This document shows, one piece after another, positions 1-11,382 of a stretch of 64,000 nt of DNA. Below the pieces are notes generated by a model. The model saw nothing but the letters and a program-made list of their open reading frames with translations. It searched no databases and was not told where the DNA came from. The DNA lies in the NCBI GenBank assembly GCA_031771865.1, contig JASISA010000040.1, positions 186,001 through 250,000 on the forward strand, given 5' to 3'. Both the position numbers and the translations under genes were made by a program. The DNA is from Nothophaeocryptopus gaeumannii. Taxonomy: Eukaryota; Ascomycota; Dothideomycetes; Mycosphaerellales; Mycosphaerellaceae. Within the stretch, counting starts at the first letter, position 1, and every line of letters begins with the position of its first letter.

Positions 1-118
1 AAGGCTGTGAACGGTATTGAGGCTTAACACTTGCTCGGACACTGAGCTCACTGGCTCGTCAGCGGTCCCCACGAGCTACGCCATCAAGAAGGTCATACAG
101 ACAACGATCAATCACCCG

Positions 119-214
119 GTAAGTTCCCTAACCATCCCGTGTTGGTCTGCCTGTACGACACTACCTTATCCCTAGCTCTCGCTCGTCCAATACCCACTAA
201 CGCCCGCTCAACAG
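119..214 (+). other. 5' UTR intron of the mannitol-1-phosphate dehydrogenase gene
   Basis: A consensus donor (GTAAGT at 119), a branch site CACTAAC near 195 and an acceptor CAACAG ending at 214 define a 96 nt intron just upstream of the start codon. An open frame runs from 139 through it into the coding sequence, so a naive call would add 34 residues to the protein. That extension is intronic. Confidence 0.7.
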
Positions 215-240
215 TCTCACCTACCTACACGAACGTCAAC

Positions 241-1401
241 ATGGGTCTCAAGGGTGTCCACTTCGGCGGCGGCAACATTGGCCGTGGCTTCGTCGCTGAG
301 TTCTTGCACAACTCAGGCTATGAGGTCGTCTTCGTCGATGTCATGGACAGCATCATCGAGAAGCTACAGAACGCCCCATCCTACGAAGTCACCGAGATTG
401 GCCCCGATGGCGAGAAGAAGTTCAAGATCGACAACTACCGTGCCATCAACTCGAAGCACGAGATGGACAAGGTGATCCAGGAGATCGCTACTGCGGACAC
501 TGTCACATGTGCCGTCGGCCCGAATATCCTCAAGTTCATTGCCGAGCCGATCGCCAAGGGCATCGAGGCCCGAAAGGAGTCCAAGCCACTCGCCGTCATT
601 GCCTGCGAGAACATGATCGGTGCTACGGATAACCTCCGTGGCTTCATTGAGCAGAAGCTGTCACAGGAGACTAAGGACAACATCGGCTCCAAGGCTCAGT
701 TCGCCAACTCGGCGATTGACCGGATTGTGCCAATTCAGCCTGAGAACGCCGGCCTGGACGTTCTCATCGAGAAGTTCTATGAGTGGTGCGTCGAGGAGAA
801 GCCTTTCAAGGGTAGCCCACCACCAATCAAAGGTGTCCACTACGTCGATGACCTCGAGCCATACATCGAGCGCAAGCTCTTCACCGTCAACACCGGCCAC
901 GCAACTGCTGCCTACTACGGTCACCAGGCCGGCAAGAAGTACATCCATGAGGTTCTCCAGGACAAGAAGCTCCACGACATCGTCCAGGACACTCTCAAGG
1001 AGACTGCTCACCTCATCTGCACCAAGCACACTCACGTCTCCAAGGAGGAGCAGGCCAACTACGTCAAGAAGATTGTCGATCGTATCAGCAACCCGGTGCT
1101 CAAGGACAACGTCGAGCGTGTCGGTCGTGCACCACTCCGCAAGCTCGGCCGCAAGGAGCGCTTCATCGGCCCAGCTGCCCACCTCGCCGAGGCTGGTGAG
1201 AAGTACGACTGCCTGCTTGGTAGCATTGAGCAGGCATTCCGTTTCCAGAACGTCGAGGGCGATGATGAGTCGGTCGAGTTGGCCAAGAAGCTCAAGGAGC
1301 TCGATGCTCCTGCGGCAGTCAAGGAGATCTGCGGTCTGGAGGAGGGCCACCCACTCTTCCCCAAGGTTGTCGAGGTAGTCAAGAAGGTGCAGTCGTCATA
1401 G
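241..1401 (+). CDS. mpdA: mannitol-1-phosphate 5-dehydrogenase
   Basis: The enzyme interconverts fructose-6-phosphate and mannitol-1-phosphate with NAD(H) and is the main entry to mannitol in ascomycetes; it is cytosolic. The 386-residue protein opens with the Rossmann signature GGGNIGRGF at about residues 8-16. The later segments [10 protein letters not shown] and [13 protein letters not shown] are typical of the polyol-specific long-chain dehydrogenase family, and the length matches fungal members. I chose the start at 241 because family similarity begins exactly there, the context is AACATGG, and everything upstream lies in a 5' UTR intron. The coding part has a single exon. Codon use is strongly biased to C/G in the third position, as expected of a highly expressed gene. 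The identification is firm; the gene symbol is the Aspergillus one. Confidence 0.95.
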   Translation: MGLKGVHFGGGNIGRGFVAEFLHNSGYEVVFVDVMDSIIEKLQNAPSYEVTEIGPDGEKKFKIDNYRAINSKHEMDKVIQEIATADTVTCAVGPNILKFIAEPIAKGIEARKESKPLAVIACENMIGATDNLRGFIEQKLSQETKDNIGSKAQFANSAIDRIVPIQPENAGLDVLIEKFYEWCVEEKPFKGSPPPIKGVHYVDDLEPYIERKLFTVNTGHATAAYYGHQAGKKYIHEVLQDKKLHDIVQDTLKETAHLICTKHTHVSKEEQANYVKKIVDRISNPVLKDNVERVGRAPLRKLGRKERFIGPAAHLAEAGEKYDCLLGSIEQAFRFQNVEGDDESVELAKKLKELDAPAAVKEICGLEEGHPLFPKVVEVVKKVQSS

Positions 1402-1980
1402 GTCGGTTATTGTTACCCCTTTTTCTCGTGGACTCCGACTCATGGTTTTTTCTAGATAGCACGAAGAAGCCGAACAATTGCGACTACACATGTCTTCCTC
1501 TTCACTTAGAAGCATGACCACGGCCGGCACGCGGTGGTCATAGATAATGCATTAACGAGACACGACGAGCATGCGAAGATACCAAAAGAGAGCGAGCGAG
1601 TTTAGCAGGAGTGAGCGACGTCCATAGCACTGGTTGCGAATGAAACTACGTTGCACTGCTGCACAAGATCTGGTCCAGTCCCAAGGTTCTCGTTTCTCGT
1701 TCTGCTTCCCGAAACGCAATCTTGTCTGTTCCATGATGTTCCATGGGTCGTTCGTCTCAGGCAGGTGCCCTAGAAATGTCGTTTCCGTAGCAGGAATCCG
1801 AGGCCGCCTTCCTTGGCCGCGTTGCGGATGCCTTCGTCGTCGTGGCAGTGTACGGAGTGGGCTTGTGGTGTGATGACCGGTTGAGCCGACGTCTTTGATG
1901 TGAGATTGTATGCGCGATCGGCGATTCGTCCAGCTCTCCGAAAGCCATCGGCTTTGGCCTGCAAACAAACAGTGACAACA
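1402..1980. other. intergenic: 3' UTR of mpdA and promoter of the DUF2415 gene
   Basis: I see no supported gene here. Open frames on the minus strand are arginine-rich, have no family resemblance and overlap one another, so they look like chance. The stretch ends at the ATG of the next gene. Confidence 0.5.
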
Positions 1981-4900
1981 ATGACCGACTCGACCGAATC
2001 ATCTCCAGTGCCGCCACCTCTTGTGCCTTTTGATGAGCCTGAGGTAGCCTCTCTGACGTAGCACATCTCCCACCACTCACGATACCTCTCCACCTGCGCA
2101 TAACCCGAATAATCCATACCTCTACCTGCATAGCACCAGCAGACCAGCATCTTTGTTCCGAACCCCACATCGACCTCACTTCTAGACCTCGCGACCCAGC
2201 TCTGAACAACGCCGACTTAACACCACATTGTTACACTGCGCTGGGCTTATTGTGTGCTAACGGGTCTTTATCCATCCAAGCAGTCGCGAACCTCGCTCGG
2301 AAGTACCTGTCGCTATACTACCGAATCTGCGGGATAACGACGTTCAGGCCCGGGAGATTGAGGCTTTGTTGGACTCTTTTGCGAGCTTCTGGAGAGAGCA
2401 TCAACCGCGGACTCCGACTCAGCAGGCGATCTATACCATACCGCAGGCGGCAAGAGCTTGGAGGAGTGAGAGGATGGCGATTGACAATAGTATCCTGTAA
2501 GAGATGCAGAGTGAGGCTTACTGAGGGACAAGGCTGACCGTATGGTTGCACATACAGGTACCCGGAACGACATGATCTTGCGAGGCCGGACAAGGGATTC
2601 TACAAAGTCAAGATACCTGTTTCGTAGGTCATGATCTCTTATACCCAATCACTGCGTATCCTATCGCTATGTGATTTTGTTGGGCCGACGAATACGACGA
2701 AGATGATGCAGATGGCTTGAGGCTAACAGCATGCGCGCATTGTTACAGACATTGGCAATTACGCCATTACATTTCCACGCCGGAACAAGACCATCTCTAT
2801 TACGCGAGCGGCCACGAGATCTATTGCCTGAACACTGCCACGAAGAAGAGGAAGCATGTTGCAAGCCTGCCGTTTGAAGCGCGGTGTACGGCAAGCGGAT
2901 ACGGGTGGGTCTGTGTGGGAGGCGAGCATGAGGGTCACTTCGCCAGCATCAAGCTCGACGGGACAGGGAGAAGTACGCTGGACGTTGACTCTGCGCTCCC
3001 GCTGGGCAACTTTGGACAAAATTTGCCGAGACGAGCGCCGACGATAAAGGTGGAGAGAATTGGCGAGGAGATAGTGAACTCCATTTCCATCCATCGTATC
3101 CAGGACGAAGAAGCTCATTTGGACGACATTGTTGCAGTCCTGACGAACAATGACCGGACGGTCCGGATATACAGCTTACCCACCGGGCACGAGACCAAAT
3201 GTCTTGATATACCTTTCGCGGTGAATCATTCTACGATATCGCCGGACGGGAGAATGTTGGTTGCTGTGGGAGATTATAACCAAGCACACTTCTACACCCG
3301 CCAGATCGTCGATACGCCGCCGCAGATCCCGAAGCCGCATAATCGCCTCACGAGCGCGAGCGTTGAGTGGAAGAGGGCGTGTAAGGTGACGCTGCATGTG
3401 AATCATCCAGAGTGGACGGTGGGATACTTCACGACTGCTTGGGCGCCGAATGCGCAAGTGGTGGCTGTTGGAAGTGAAGGCGGGCATATCACAATACTAG
3501 ATGCCGCGACGCTGGCCGACGAGACGCTTGACGATGAAAACAGAGACGAGGCGATCATCGCGATTGTGCCTGGGTCTCGAGCGGATCAGCCATCTCCTCA
3601 TCCAGGCGCGATCCGAAGTATGCTCTTCAGTCCTGATCCGTGGGATCTGCTGATATGGGCCGAGGATCAAGGGCGAATATGCATTGGAGATCTGCGGACA
3701 GGGCTCAAGAGTCGGCAAATCATACCTTTGGAACCGGAGAAAGACGAGAAACTGCGAAAGATTGAGTACGATGAGGTCCCTCCTGACGATGACATGCCTG
3801 TATCGCCAATACCTCCTGGCACGCATATTGATGACTTGGAGGCTGAGATATTGAGGAGATATAGGATGGCTCCGGACAATCCGAGCGCGGTCAATTTTGC
3901 GACCGAATACATTGAGGCTAGGAGACGACAAAGACAGCACAGACAGCAGCTCGCGGAAGCCCGGATAGAGAGCATGGCTGCATCGAGGAACTCTCCTACC
4001 TCTGCCGCGAACTACGATGATCCGCAAGGTCTCACAGCACGGGAGCAACAAATACTGGAAACACTTCGTACGACACGGCAAAGGGAAGAGGCGAGAGTAG
4101 GTGGTGGAATACCTCGTTCGGTTAACTACACGACACCCGATATGTTTACAGGCTCTGCGCCAAGGTCATCGTCGTCTACGCCAAACACAACCGAGTCGGC
4201 AAGGCCAATCAGCGATATTCTGAGCTCAGTGCAAGATTCTTTTCCGGAGCTGAGTAGGACACATGCTGCGAGTCCGCGACCTGGTTCAGGCCATGAGGAT
4301 AATACACTGCCGCCTCTTCATGCTTTGCAGGACGGTGTTTGGGGATCTTCTTCACGGACCACGAGCTCACGGTTACCTAGGAGGCGACAATCCGTGAATC
4401 TGAGTCCGCCGGCATCGAATGGTGGGTCATCCAGAGACAACGGCAATGCAGCACAAAGAGAACAATCTTCTACGCTTGGGCCGCAGCCTGCAGAAGCTGA
4501 TGACGAGAACCCTTGGCGGACGATTGAAGAGCAGATGGCTGCGACTGCGAGAGGACCCTTGTTTGAGGGAGCCGCGAGAGCGCAAGCTGCGAGTCCTCTC
4601 CCCGCCGATATCAACGAACGCCGACAACGCCTCACGGAAACCCTTCAACAAGACATCGACGACCAACGCCGCATCACAGTCGCACAAGCCCGCGCTCGTG
4701 AACGATGGAATCGTTCGCGTCTCGTCGCCGGAGGTTCAGCCGCAGAACGAGCCGTGACGTTGGCTGATGCTAGGCGATTGGCTGCGTATCCGGATGGGTA
4801 CGAGAACTTCCGCAGTCGGGCTATGAGGGGCATATATGGACCTGGTAGGGACGTCGGCGTTAGAACGGCCGGGTTGGCTATGAGTCCTGATGGTAGGATG

Positions 4901-4987
4901 CTTTGGGCTGCTTCTGAGGAAGGGATATTTGAGATTGAGGTCGGAGTTAAGGGGAGGATGTTTTGGCCGGCGTTTGAGGCGCGGTAG
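1981..4987 (+). CDS. DUF2415 / WD40-like protein
   Basis: My model has four exons: 1981-2057, 2284-2496, 2558-2623 and 2749-4987. All junctions have GT-AG ends and matching phases, giving 864 residues. The exon-1 donor (GTAGCA) and the 226 nt first intron are the least certain; the second and third introns have clear donors (GTAAGA, GTAGGT), and the third has a GCTAAC branch site. The middle of the protein reads as beta-propeller repeats (for example VAVGSEGGHITILDAATL). At about residues 412-427 lies SPDPWDLLIWAEDQGR, the short DUF2415 motif with its characteristic DLL. The C-terminal third is Ser/Arg/Gln-rich and probably disordered, followed by one more propeller-like strand set (AGLAMSPDGRMLWAASEEG). 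Proteins of this type are fungal and mostly uncharacterised; some relate to yeast Crt10. No signal peptide is visible. The function is unknown. Confidence 0.82.
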
Positions 4988-5332
4988 CGCAGAGAAGCGG
5001 ATAACTTTCTGGGATATATTTCTTGGGCCTATGTTTTGGGGGGAAGACTGAATACCATCGGGGAGATTTGCGAGGACAGAGCAGGGCGCTGGAAGGGAGT
5101 TGGTACAGCCAGGAAGGAATGAGTATGAGAATATGATGAGTCTCAATGCTGTAAGGATGGTATGAAAAGCTGCACAAAGGTCATTGTGGACAGAGGGAAA
5201 GAATCAAATATCGATCTTTCCTTCAGAAAGAGCCATCCATGCATCTGTGCCTGAGGCTTTCTACTCCCCTTCTGAAGTCAGCCTCACCTCCCAGAATGTC
5301 TCTCGACTGCTTCTACAACCACCTTCGTTCGC
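4988..5332. other. intergenic, promoter/leader of the HET gene
   Basis: This 345 bp stretch holds the 3' UTR of the preceding gene and a C/T-rich leader before the HET start codon. I see nothing else. Confidence 0.4.
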
Positions 5333-7270
5333 ATGTCTACCGCCCCGGAGTCTTGGAATGACGCCTCCAGAACGCACTTGCAGCGATTTGCACTCCCAGA
5401 TCTACCAGAACCACATGCACGAATTCGCCTCATCAGGATTCATTCTGATACTGAGAAGGCCCCTCTGATAGGCAGTCTCACCACCACCAATCTTGCCGAA
5501 CCATCGCAGTATGCTGCATTGTCATATACCTGGGGAGATCCAATTCCAACAGATGAGGTAACCCTTGATGGCCAGCTTGTCAAAGTGCATCGCAACTGCT
5601 GGTATGCGCTATGGCAGGCGCGACTACAGAGTCAGCTGGAATACTTCTGGATAGACGCGCTATGTATCGATCAGCATAACCTCGTAGAGAAGAGCGCTCA
5701 AGTGAGTCTTATGGGTGATATCTTCTCTACGGCTTCGAGGGTCCTGGTTTCTTTGGGGCTTCATGAGAATGGAAGCGAGCGCTTGTTCGACTTGGTTAAT
5801 GACCTTGCAGCAACAAATGATTGGCGGCAGTCAAGTGCTCCCAGCCTCGAAAGCCTCCAAGCACAGTGGATGACCAGTCGAGGCTTGCAACCCGACGGTC
5901 CCAAACGCCAGCTACTGATCGATGCCTGGCAAGCCTTCTCCCGCCGACCCTACTGGGACCGCGTCTGGATCGTGCAAGAACTCATGCTCGCCCAACCCTT
6001 CTCCATCGATCTCATGATCGGCTCCTCACTTGCGACCTGGTTCGACGTCCTACAGCTTTATGATGACACGGTCTCTTACATGCTGCCGGCTTATTCTTGG
6101 GAGGAGTTGCTTCCCCTGTCCCGTCTGTTTCAGTTCAAAGATCGACATGAAATGGATCTTCCTGCATTCCAAGACGCGGTGCGATTTGCGAGGGATGGAC
6201 AGTGTTTGGATCATAGAGATCGGGTTTGGAGTTACTTGCGGTTGGCGGATTGGTCTACGTCGATGGCTCCGCCCATTGTACCAGATTATACGAAGACTGT
6301 GTTTGAGCTTGCGAAGGAGGCGACAAGACATCTTGATCAACATAAGAGACTGGTTTTGGGGGTCGAATATCTCTTAGATGCGTTGAGGATCGATGCTTGC
6401 ACATCGGAAATGGAACGACTTGTTGAGGCTCGGCAACAATCGATGCAGACGAAGGTTGCGCAACGGATCATTGCTGCGGATGTCCGAGAACAAGACATTG
6501 CCTCCAAAGTCTCAGCTGCTGTGATCGCCAAAGATTGCTGCCAAATACAAGTCGACCAATATGGCCAGCTTGTGTTGCCTGTCAGGGACATCGAAACACC
6601 AGCGAAACGGAAAGCCAGCTCTTTCCCCTCATTATCGTCCCATCTGGAGCAACTGAAGAGGTGGTCCGAAAATCTTCAATCCATATCAGCCATGGGCTCA
6701 CAGCCCGAAGGTCTGTCGTTCGCCGTCGTCCTTCCCGCAGCAGCGCAGGCGGGAGACTTCGTCCTACAACACGCGAGCTTCAACTCCGGCTGGAAGAATT
6801 GCCTTGTTCTGCGCGAAGTTTTGGAAGATATCTTTGTCATCATTGGGCAAGCAGTGCTCGAGTATGACTATGAGCCATGCTACGGATCAGATGCCACAGG
6901 CTGTACTTGTTTGAGCGATCGTCCAGGCTTGGACCATCCGAAAGTGAAACATGGATTCAGGCTTTTCTTTGATCCGGAAGATTTGATTGCTCTGATAGGA
7001 CAAGATCAGGTGCCTGCTGGCAATACGATGGATAAGGAGGCTCTATTGGTGCGGCGACCACTGGTTGCGGTTACGGCCTCGCCACTCTCTTCCTTTGCTT
7101 GCTCGGAAGAGCAACACATGCTCGATACGTTGCTTGATGATGAACTGACTAGATTGCAGACTGTTGGTAGAGAAGCCATTGGGAAGGTTGCAGATGCTTT
7201 TGAGAAGAATGGCAACGGGCAGCTGTCGGAGATGGATCGAAAGTTTTTGAGGGATAATGGCGTGCAGTAG
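5333..7270 (+). CDS. HET-domain (heterokaryon incompatibility) protein
   Basis: A single-exon protein of 645 residues. The HET domain is shown by YAALSYTWG at residues 60-68, YFWIDALCIDQHN about 45 residues later, and the following MGDIFSTASRVLVSLG. The spacing of these blocks is that of PF06985. HET proteins act in non-self recognition and regulated cell death between incompatible hyphae; most genomic copies, including this one, have no known partner. After the domain come an RPYWDRVWIVQEL block common in this family and a long poorly conserved tail. The last 30 residues contain an EF-hand-like but degenerate loop (EKNGNGQLSEMD). I start at the ATG at 5333, which lies close upstream of the conserved region. 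Confidence 0.9.
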   Translation: MSTAPESWNDASRTHLQRFALPDLPEPHARIRLIRIHSDTEKAPLIGSLTTTNLAEPSQYAALSYTWGDPIPTDEVTLDGQLVKVHRNCWYALWQARLQSQLEYFWIDALCIDQHNLVEKSAQVSLMGDIFSTASRVLVSLGLHENGSERLFDLVNDLAATNDWRQSSAPSLESLQAQWMTSRGLQPDGPKRQLLIDAWQAFSRRPYWDRVWIVQELMLAQPFSIDLMIGSSLATWFDVLQLYDDTVSYMLPAYSWEELLPLSRLFQFKDRHEMDLPAFQDAVRFARDGQCLDHRDRVWSYLRLADWSTSMAPPIVPDYTKTVFELAKEATRHLDQHKRLVLGVEYLLDALRIDACTSEMERLVEARQQSMQTKVAQRIIAADVREQDIASKVSAAVIAKDCCQIQVDQYGQLVLPVRDIETPAKRKASSFPSLSSHLEQLKRWSENLQSISAMGSQPEGLSFAVVLPAAAQAGDFVLQHASFNSGWKNCLVLREVLEDIFVIIGQAVLEYDYEPCYGSDATGCTCLSDRPGLDHPKVKHGFRLFFDPEDLIALIGQDQVPAGNTMDKEALLVRRPLVAVTASPLSSFACSEEQHMLDTLLDDELTRLQTVGREAIGKVADAFEKNGNGQLSEMDRKFLRDNGVQ

Positions 7271-7475
7271 ACGGCTGCTTGGCTGTTTGCTTCCTGCGAA
7301 GAGCTCATAATGCGACTCGACTCGACAATCAGCTTTCTCGCGCATCTGGTCTCCGTCAGCGTGCCCGCACGCATCGACGAATTCCAACGACGCGACTCTC
7401 TGTTCAATATCATACGCTGGCCAGGACGAGCTAGGAGATATCAAGCACCACCCAGCATCCCGAACTGTTCGCCCT

Positions 7476-8043
7476 TCACTTCTCATACAACAGCCACGGG
7501 ATAAAGGACTGAATCTCGCCCATCTTGACTTCACCATTCTCAACAGTTCTCCCCTTTCGATCTCTAGACGCATACTTGCAGCTCCCATCTGCACACTTCC
7601 ACACACCCCACCCAGGCTTCGGCTCACCCAGCTGCTGCAGGAATTGCTTTGCCTCCAGACCACAATCGCATTTCGGATTGGCACCGAAGAGTTCGTGGAT
7701 CGACCAGTCTCGAGTATGGATGTTTGAAAATCCCTTTCGGCATTTGTCATTCGTACACGGGAAGTAGGAGCGTCCGGCGTATCTGCTGGTAATGGGATCT
7801 GAGACGACTGAACTTCGCCGTGATCTCCGCTGGCCACATTCGGTACAGGGATATTCGCCATCTTGAGCTTTCAGGGGAGATGTCGGAGAGAGAGTCGCAT
7901 CTGGTTGCTCAAGCATTTCAGGGAGGGGTATGTCTATGCACATGTCAGTTCGGTTTGTTTTGGTTCCGACCTGCATTTCTCCTTCAAAACGTACCGATAT
8001 ATGGCGTCACCGCTGTACCGAGACATGCTGCAAGTGCCTCCAT
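7476..8043 (-). CDS. small GRF-type zinc-finger-like protein (copy A)
   Basis: Two exons, 8043-7995 and 7933-7476, are separated by a 61 nt intron with a GTACGT donor. The frames join in phase 1 to give 168 residues. Two zinc-finger-like units are visible. The first has YPCTECGQRR and, after a basic linker, SYFPCTNDKC. The second has PKCDCGLEAKQ followed by WGVWKCADGSCKYASRD. This follows the GRF pattern of a Cys pair, then an aromatic residue with Cys, then Cys with an aromatic residue. GRF fingers bind single-stranded nucleic acid in enzymes such as NEIL3 and topoisomerase III; stand-alone fungal versions have no known role. Two related genes follow upstream on the same strand. Confidence 0.65.
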
Positions 8044-8531
8044 ATTACTCTGTGTTTACGGCCGTCGGCAGGACTTGATTTAAAGGAAAATTACTGGACT
8101 TTCTGTCTTCATAGAAGGTTGGGCAACGCTCCCATGATATAACAACATCACAGCAGCAGATGAGGTACGCTACCCTACGTCACTACTACGGCGAACTGAT
8201 CTCGACGCCTACAGTCCAGCCTCGCGCGCTTTCGATAAACACACCTTTATCAGCAATCCAGCCCATCGAGAGTGCGCACCTGGTCGTGGATCTGATGGCG
8301 CCGGCCGACGGCGTAAGGTAATGCCTGTCCCGCTTGCTGGTGTTTTGGAGGACCTGACTGGGCAGCGATCTATTAAGCAACAACATCAACCTGGGAATGA
8401 AATGCTTGAATATATGTGTAATCTTTGACGTTCGGATGAGCAGAAAGGGAGGAAGGGTAAGGGGAGCTGGTAAGCATTTACTTTTACGAGTTTCCAAATT
8501 TCTGATGCCAAGACTGATATAATAGCTGCAC
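8044..8531. other. intergenic between zinc-finger-like genes A and B
   Basis: No gene is supported in this 488 bp. It holds the promoter of copy A and the 3' end of copy B on the minus strand. Confidence 0.35.
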
Positions 8532-9264
8532 CTACAGTATACGCTCGCAAGAGTTCAACTGCCAATAGGTCTCGAACCATTTCACAAACGCCCTGCCTGC
8601 CTTGGGGTATCTTGAGCCATCTGGATCGTCCAACTCATCCTTCAAATCACGTTCGGGAGTTACAATCTCTTTCCATCTCCATCGCGCCAGTCTGCATTGG
8701 CGTAGTTAGGAAACCAGTCCTCAACGTTCTGAGCTTCGTTTTGGGATCTCTGAGCACCGTCAGAGCATCCGTGCCGATCATAACCACAGCCAGACTTGTC
8801 GCACTTATTCTCTTCTCCCGTCGGATTCATCGAGTCCGTCCTTGTGCGCTTGGACGGTTGTTCTGAGACGAGGTCCTTCCCCCATCCGCTGATATCGGTG
8901 AGTGAGCTCTCAGAGAATTTGTCCCTCGGATGCCAAGTCCACCCCTGCGTTGATGTCCAGTAAGTATGTTGGATGGGTTTATTGAAATCACACTTTCTCG
9001 TGGCGCACTCGTAACGCGTCTTGCGGTCCGAACCCTTCCATGATCGGCTAGCAAGTTTATAGTCGCACATGGGATTGTTGCGATCGACGAGCTTGAGTTG
9101 AGGCCATGTTGGTGCTCGAGTGGTCTGATCGTTTGTTGTTGTGGTTGAGGTTCAGTGGCTTGGCCTTGGTTCGCTTCTGTGCTTTTGCGTTAATGTTGTG
9201 ATGTGATGGACGAGGTCTAGTGCCTCTGAGATATATGTACTTCTGCGCGAATCTTTGTCCTCAT
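8532..9264 (-). CDS. small GRF-type zinc-finger-like protein (copy B), exon limits uncertain
   Basis: The core frame, 9124-8805 and continuing open to a stop at 8660, encodes WPQLKLVDRNNPMCDYKLAS and then TRYECATRKCDFNKP. This is a GRF-like finger whose first Cys pair is reduced to one Cys. The 5' end is uncertain. An 8-codon first exon (9264-9241, donor GTACAT, acceptor at 9125) fits in phase, or translation begins at the in-frame ATG at 9070. The 3' end is also uncertain. A second coding-like frame with the ending FVKWFETYWQLNSCERIL runs to a TAG at 8532 and can be reached by an intron with branch site CCTAAC and acceptor at 8692. The fully spliced model gives about 167 residues. The function is unknown. 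Confidence 0.45.
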
Positions 9265-9741
9265 TGTGTGAGTTCGCGGTATCCTCAAACTAGTGCCCAG
9301 GCCATATGAGCCATAATCTTGCTACTCAGACCGTAATCACATGGCGCTGTTCAAAAGGTTTAGCCTGAGGGCAGAGACGAGGCAGAGCCCATCCACCGCA
9401 TTGGGGTGACGTAAATCCATTTGCAGGACTGACCAGAGTTTCAAGAACCTTGATTAGAGTCTTTCTCATTGCTCGTTCCAGCGACTAGAGTGTGACTACG
9501 GACATCCGCCCATGGGACCGCGAAAGCCAAATGGCTTTTCGCTTCGTACGCTGCAAGGCGACTGAGAGCAACTTGGATCCATTAATTCCAGATGCGAGAA
9601 TCGAAAAGCTGCATCCATTCCAACTCCATGTGTACTGAAGGCTTCGGCCAGCCGACTTGCCTCGGGGGTATCATCAAAGCTCAGTGTGTATTCCATAGCC
9701 CATGCTCGAAAGAATTATGTACTTCAGGACAGCGTACGCCA
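9265..9741. other. intergenic between zinc-finger-like genes B and C
   Basis: No supported gene. The 477 bp contain the promoter of copy B and the 3' flank of copy C. Confidence 0.35.
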
Positions 9742-10077
9742 TTATTTTCGTGCAGTGACAGCGACCAACTTCCCCAGCTTTGGGCTGAGCTTCCCGAATC
9801 TGGACTTGGTCTCGGGTGAGGCCTTGTCATGCCCATCGCACTTGGGATCTTTGCAGACATACGTTGCTCCTAGCAGGCTTCCTGTCCCATTTCTGTCGCG
9901 ACTAATGGTCCGAATGGTTTCTTTCCCGCATGACTTGCAAGCCGGTGCTGTAGGCCGGCGAATGATAGCCCCGCCGTTGGTTGCTGCTTTCGTTTTCTCG
10001 TCCGGCACTGAAAGGAGATCGTACCATAAAAAGACGGCGTTGCCGTGCTCTTCGAGTGCTCTTTCTTCGGATTTCAT
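9742..10077 (-). CDS. small zinc-finger-like protein (copy C)
   Basis: A single-exon, 111-residue protein with start context TCAACATC before the ATG. The middle carries APACKSCGKETIR and, 18 residues on, TYVCKDPKCDGHD. This C-x2-C / C-x4-C arrangement resembles the fingers of the two downstream neighbours. The C-terminus is lysine-rich. It lies on the same strand as copies A and B, which suggests local duplication and divergence. No better family assignment is possible by eye. Confidence 0.5.
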   Translation of the reverse strand: MKSEERALEEHGNAVFLWYDLLSVPDEKTKAATNGGAIIRRPTAPACKSCGKETIRTISRDRNGTGSLLGATYVCKDPKCDGHDKASPETKSRFGKLSPKLGKLVAVTARK

Positions 10078-11382
10078 GATGTTGAGAAAACTAATAGTTG
10101 AGTATCGGACCGCTGGATCGGATTCGTATGAGCTCGATCTTGCGCTTGTGTGGTATTTCGTTGCGCGGTCCTGGAGGTCTCTCGTCGAAGGATCGTCTTA
10201 ACGCGGGCATGCCAGAAGGAGCGGTATACGACGGGTGATCCGTCCTGATATTTTATCGCAACATGGTGTTGGCTCTTGTATGTATCGACGTATCTGCTGC
10301 CTGCCGAGGCTGACGACGCACTAAATTCGAAACGTCATTTTCCATGGAGGATATCCCTGGTATCAATCAGCAGACCGAAACATGCTCAAACCTTGGCCGC
10401 GAGAGATAGATTGGAGGATGCCAAGGATCAAACACTCTGGTGGGCACGGCGCGTTCGTAAACTCGTGTGGTCTTTCCGACGCAACCCGAGTTTGAGGATG
10501 TACAAGAAGGCATATACTCGGAAGGCATTGCCTCGTTCAAAAGGGCAGTCCATTTGCGATACTGAGTAATGTGCGGCCAGATGGAGCTCTCTCAAAGACG
10601 CCGCGGAGCAATGAGCTTGTTCTGCAGCTAATAAGACTTGGTCGAATACTGAAACGTCAAGGTGGCGTTTGAGAACACGGACGTCTTTCTGTCCAATATC
10701 CTCTTCAGGTGTGTCTGCTTGAGAGCATCGCGGACGCAGCGTTATTGTTATTATTGCATTGGGCAGCCCAGCTGCGACCGCTGAAGCGCTCTGTTGAGCC
10801 ATCAGTTCTACACCAGTCATTCCAGTATCGAGATCCTCAGCTTCCAGGGTCAACAGCCCGTTTTGCTCCTGATGAGGGTTTGACGGAGGCTTCCTACGCT
10901 ACCGATGCAGCTGATTCTGTCTTGAAGACTCCTATTCCTATGCGCCATGAGATGAGCCACATCCGGACTTTGAGGCGTTCGCCAGAAGTTTCGCATATCA
11001 CCGGCCTCCGCTCCGGCCTTGGCACTTTGCAAGTACTCGCTCGCGTTCTCCAGGGTTTACCTTGATGGCCACGTTCAACTCATTCCCTGACATCTTCACA
11101 TGCAAATGTAGCGATTTCATCAAGCCTCACTACTCCGTAACACCGTCCGTAAGTTATCAATTCGCGCTGCCGTCGACAGTCAGCGATGTCTCGTCCGAAC
11201 CAGGGGCCTATCTTGGCTCAGCGGGAATTCGGCCGGCGATGAGCGCCAAGATAAGACTGTCAACGTAGGCTATATTGGAAGGCAGTCAACCAGGTAAGTG
11301 GACCTTTACCTGCATCGCCATACTTGCGCAGGCTTTTGTACTCATCGCCATACTTGCGGAGGCTACTGTACTCCTCGCCAAG
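10078..11382. other. intergenic, no supported gene
   Basis: About 1.3 kb without a convincing gene. A minus-strand frame at 10853-10428 lacks an early ATG and shows no recognisable domain. A donor-like site (CAGGTAAGT at 11292-11300) and a 30 bp tandem repeat lie just before the deaminase start and may belong to its 5' UTR. Confidence 0.4.

Noticed and set aside
661..1350. 229-codon minus-strand open frame inside the mannitol-1-phosphate dehydrogenase gene
   Set aside because: It mirrors a highly biased coding strand (C/G third positions) and its product is Leu/Val/Asp-rich without any domain.
1552..2209. overlapping minus-strand frames before the DUF2415 gene
   Set aside because: They overlap exon 1 of the DUF2415 gene, are Arg/Ser-rich and show no family or splice support.
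10428..10853. 141-codon minus-strand frame
   Set aside because: Opens at a TTG, lacks an early ATG and has no recognisable domain; not enough to call a gene.
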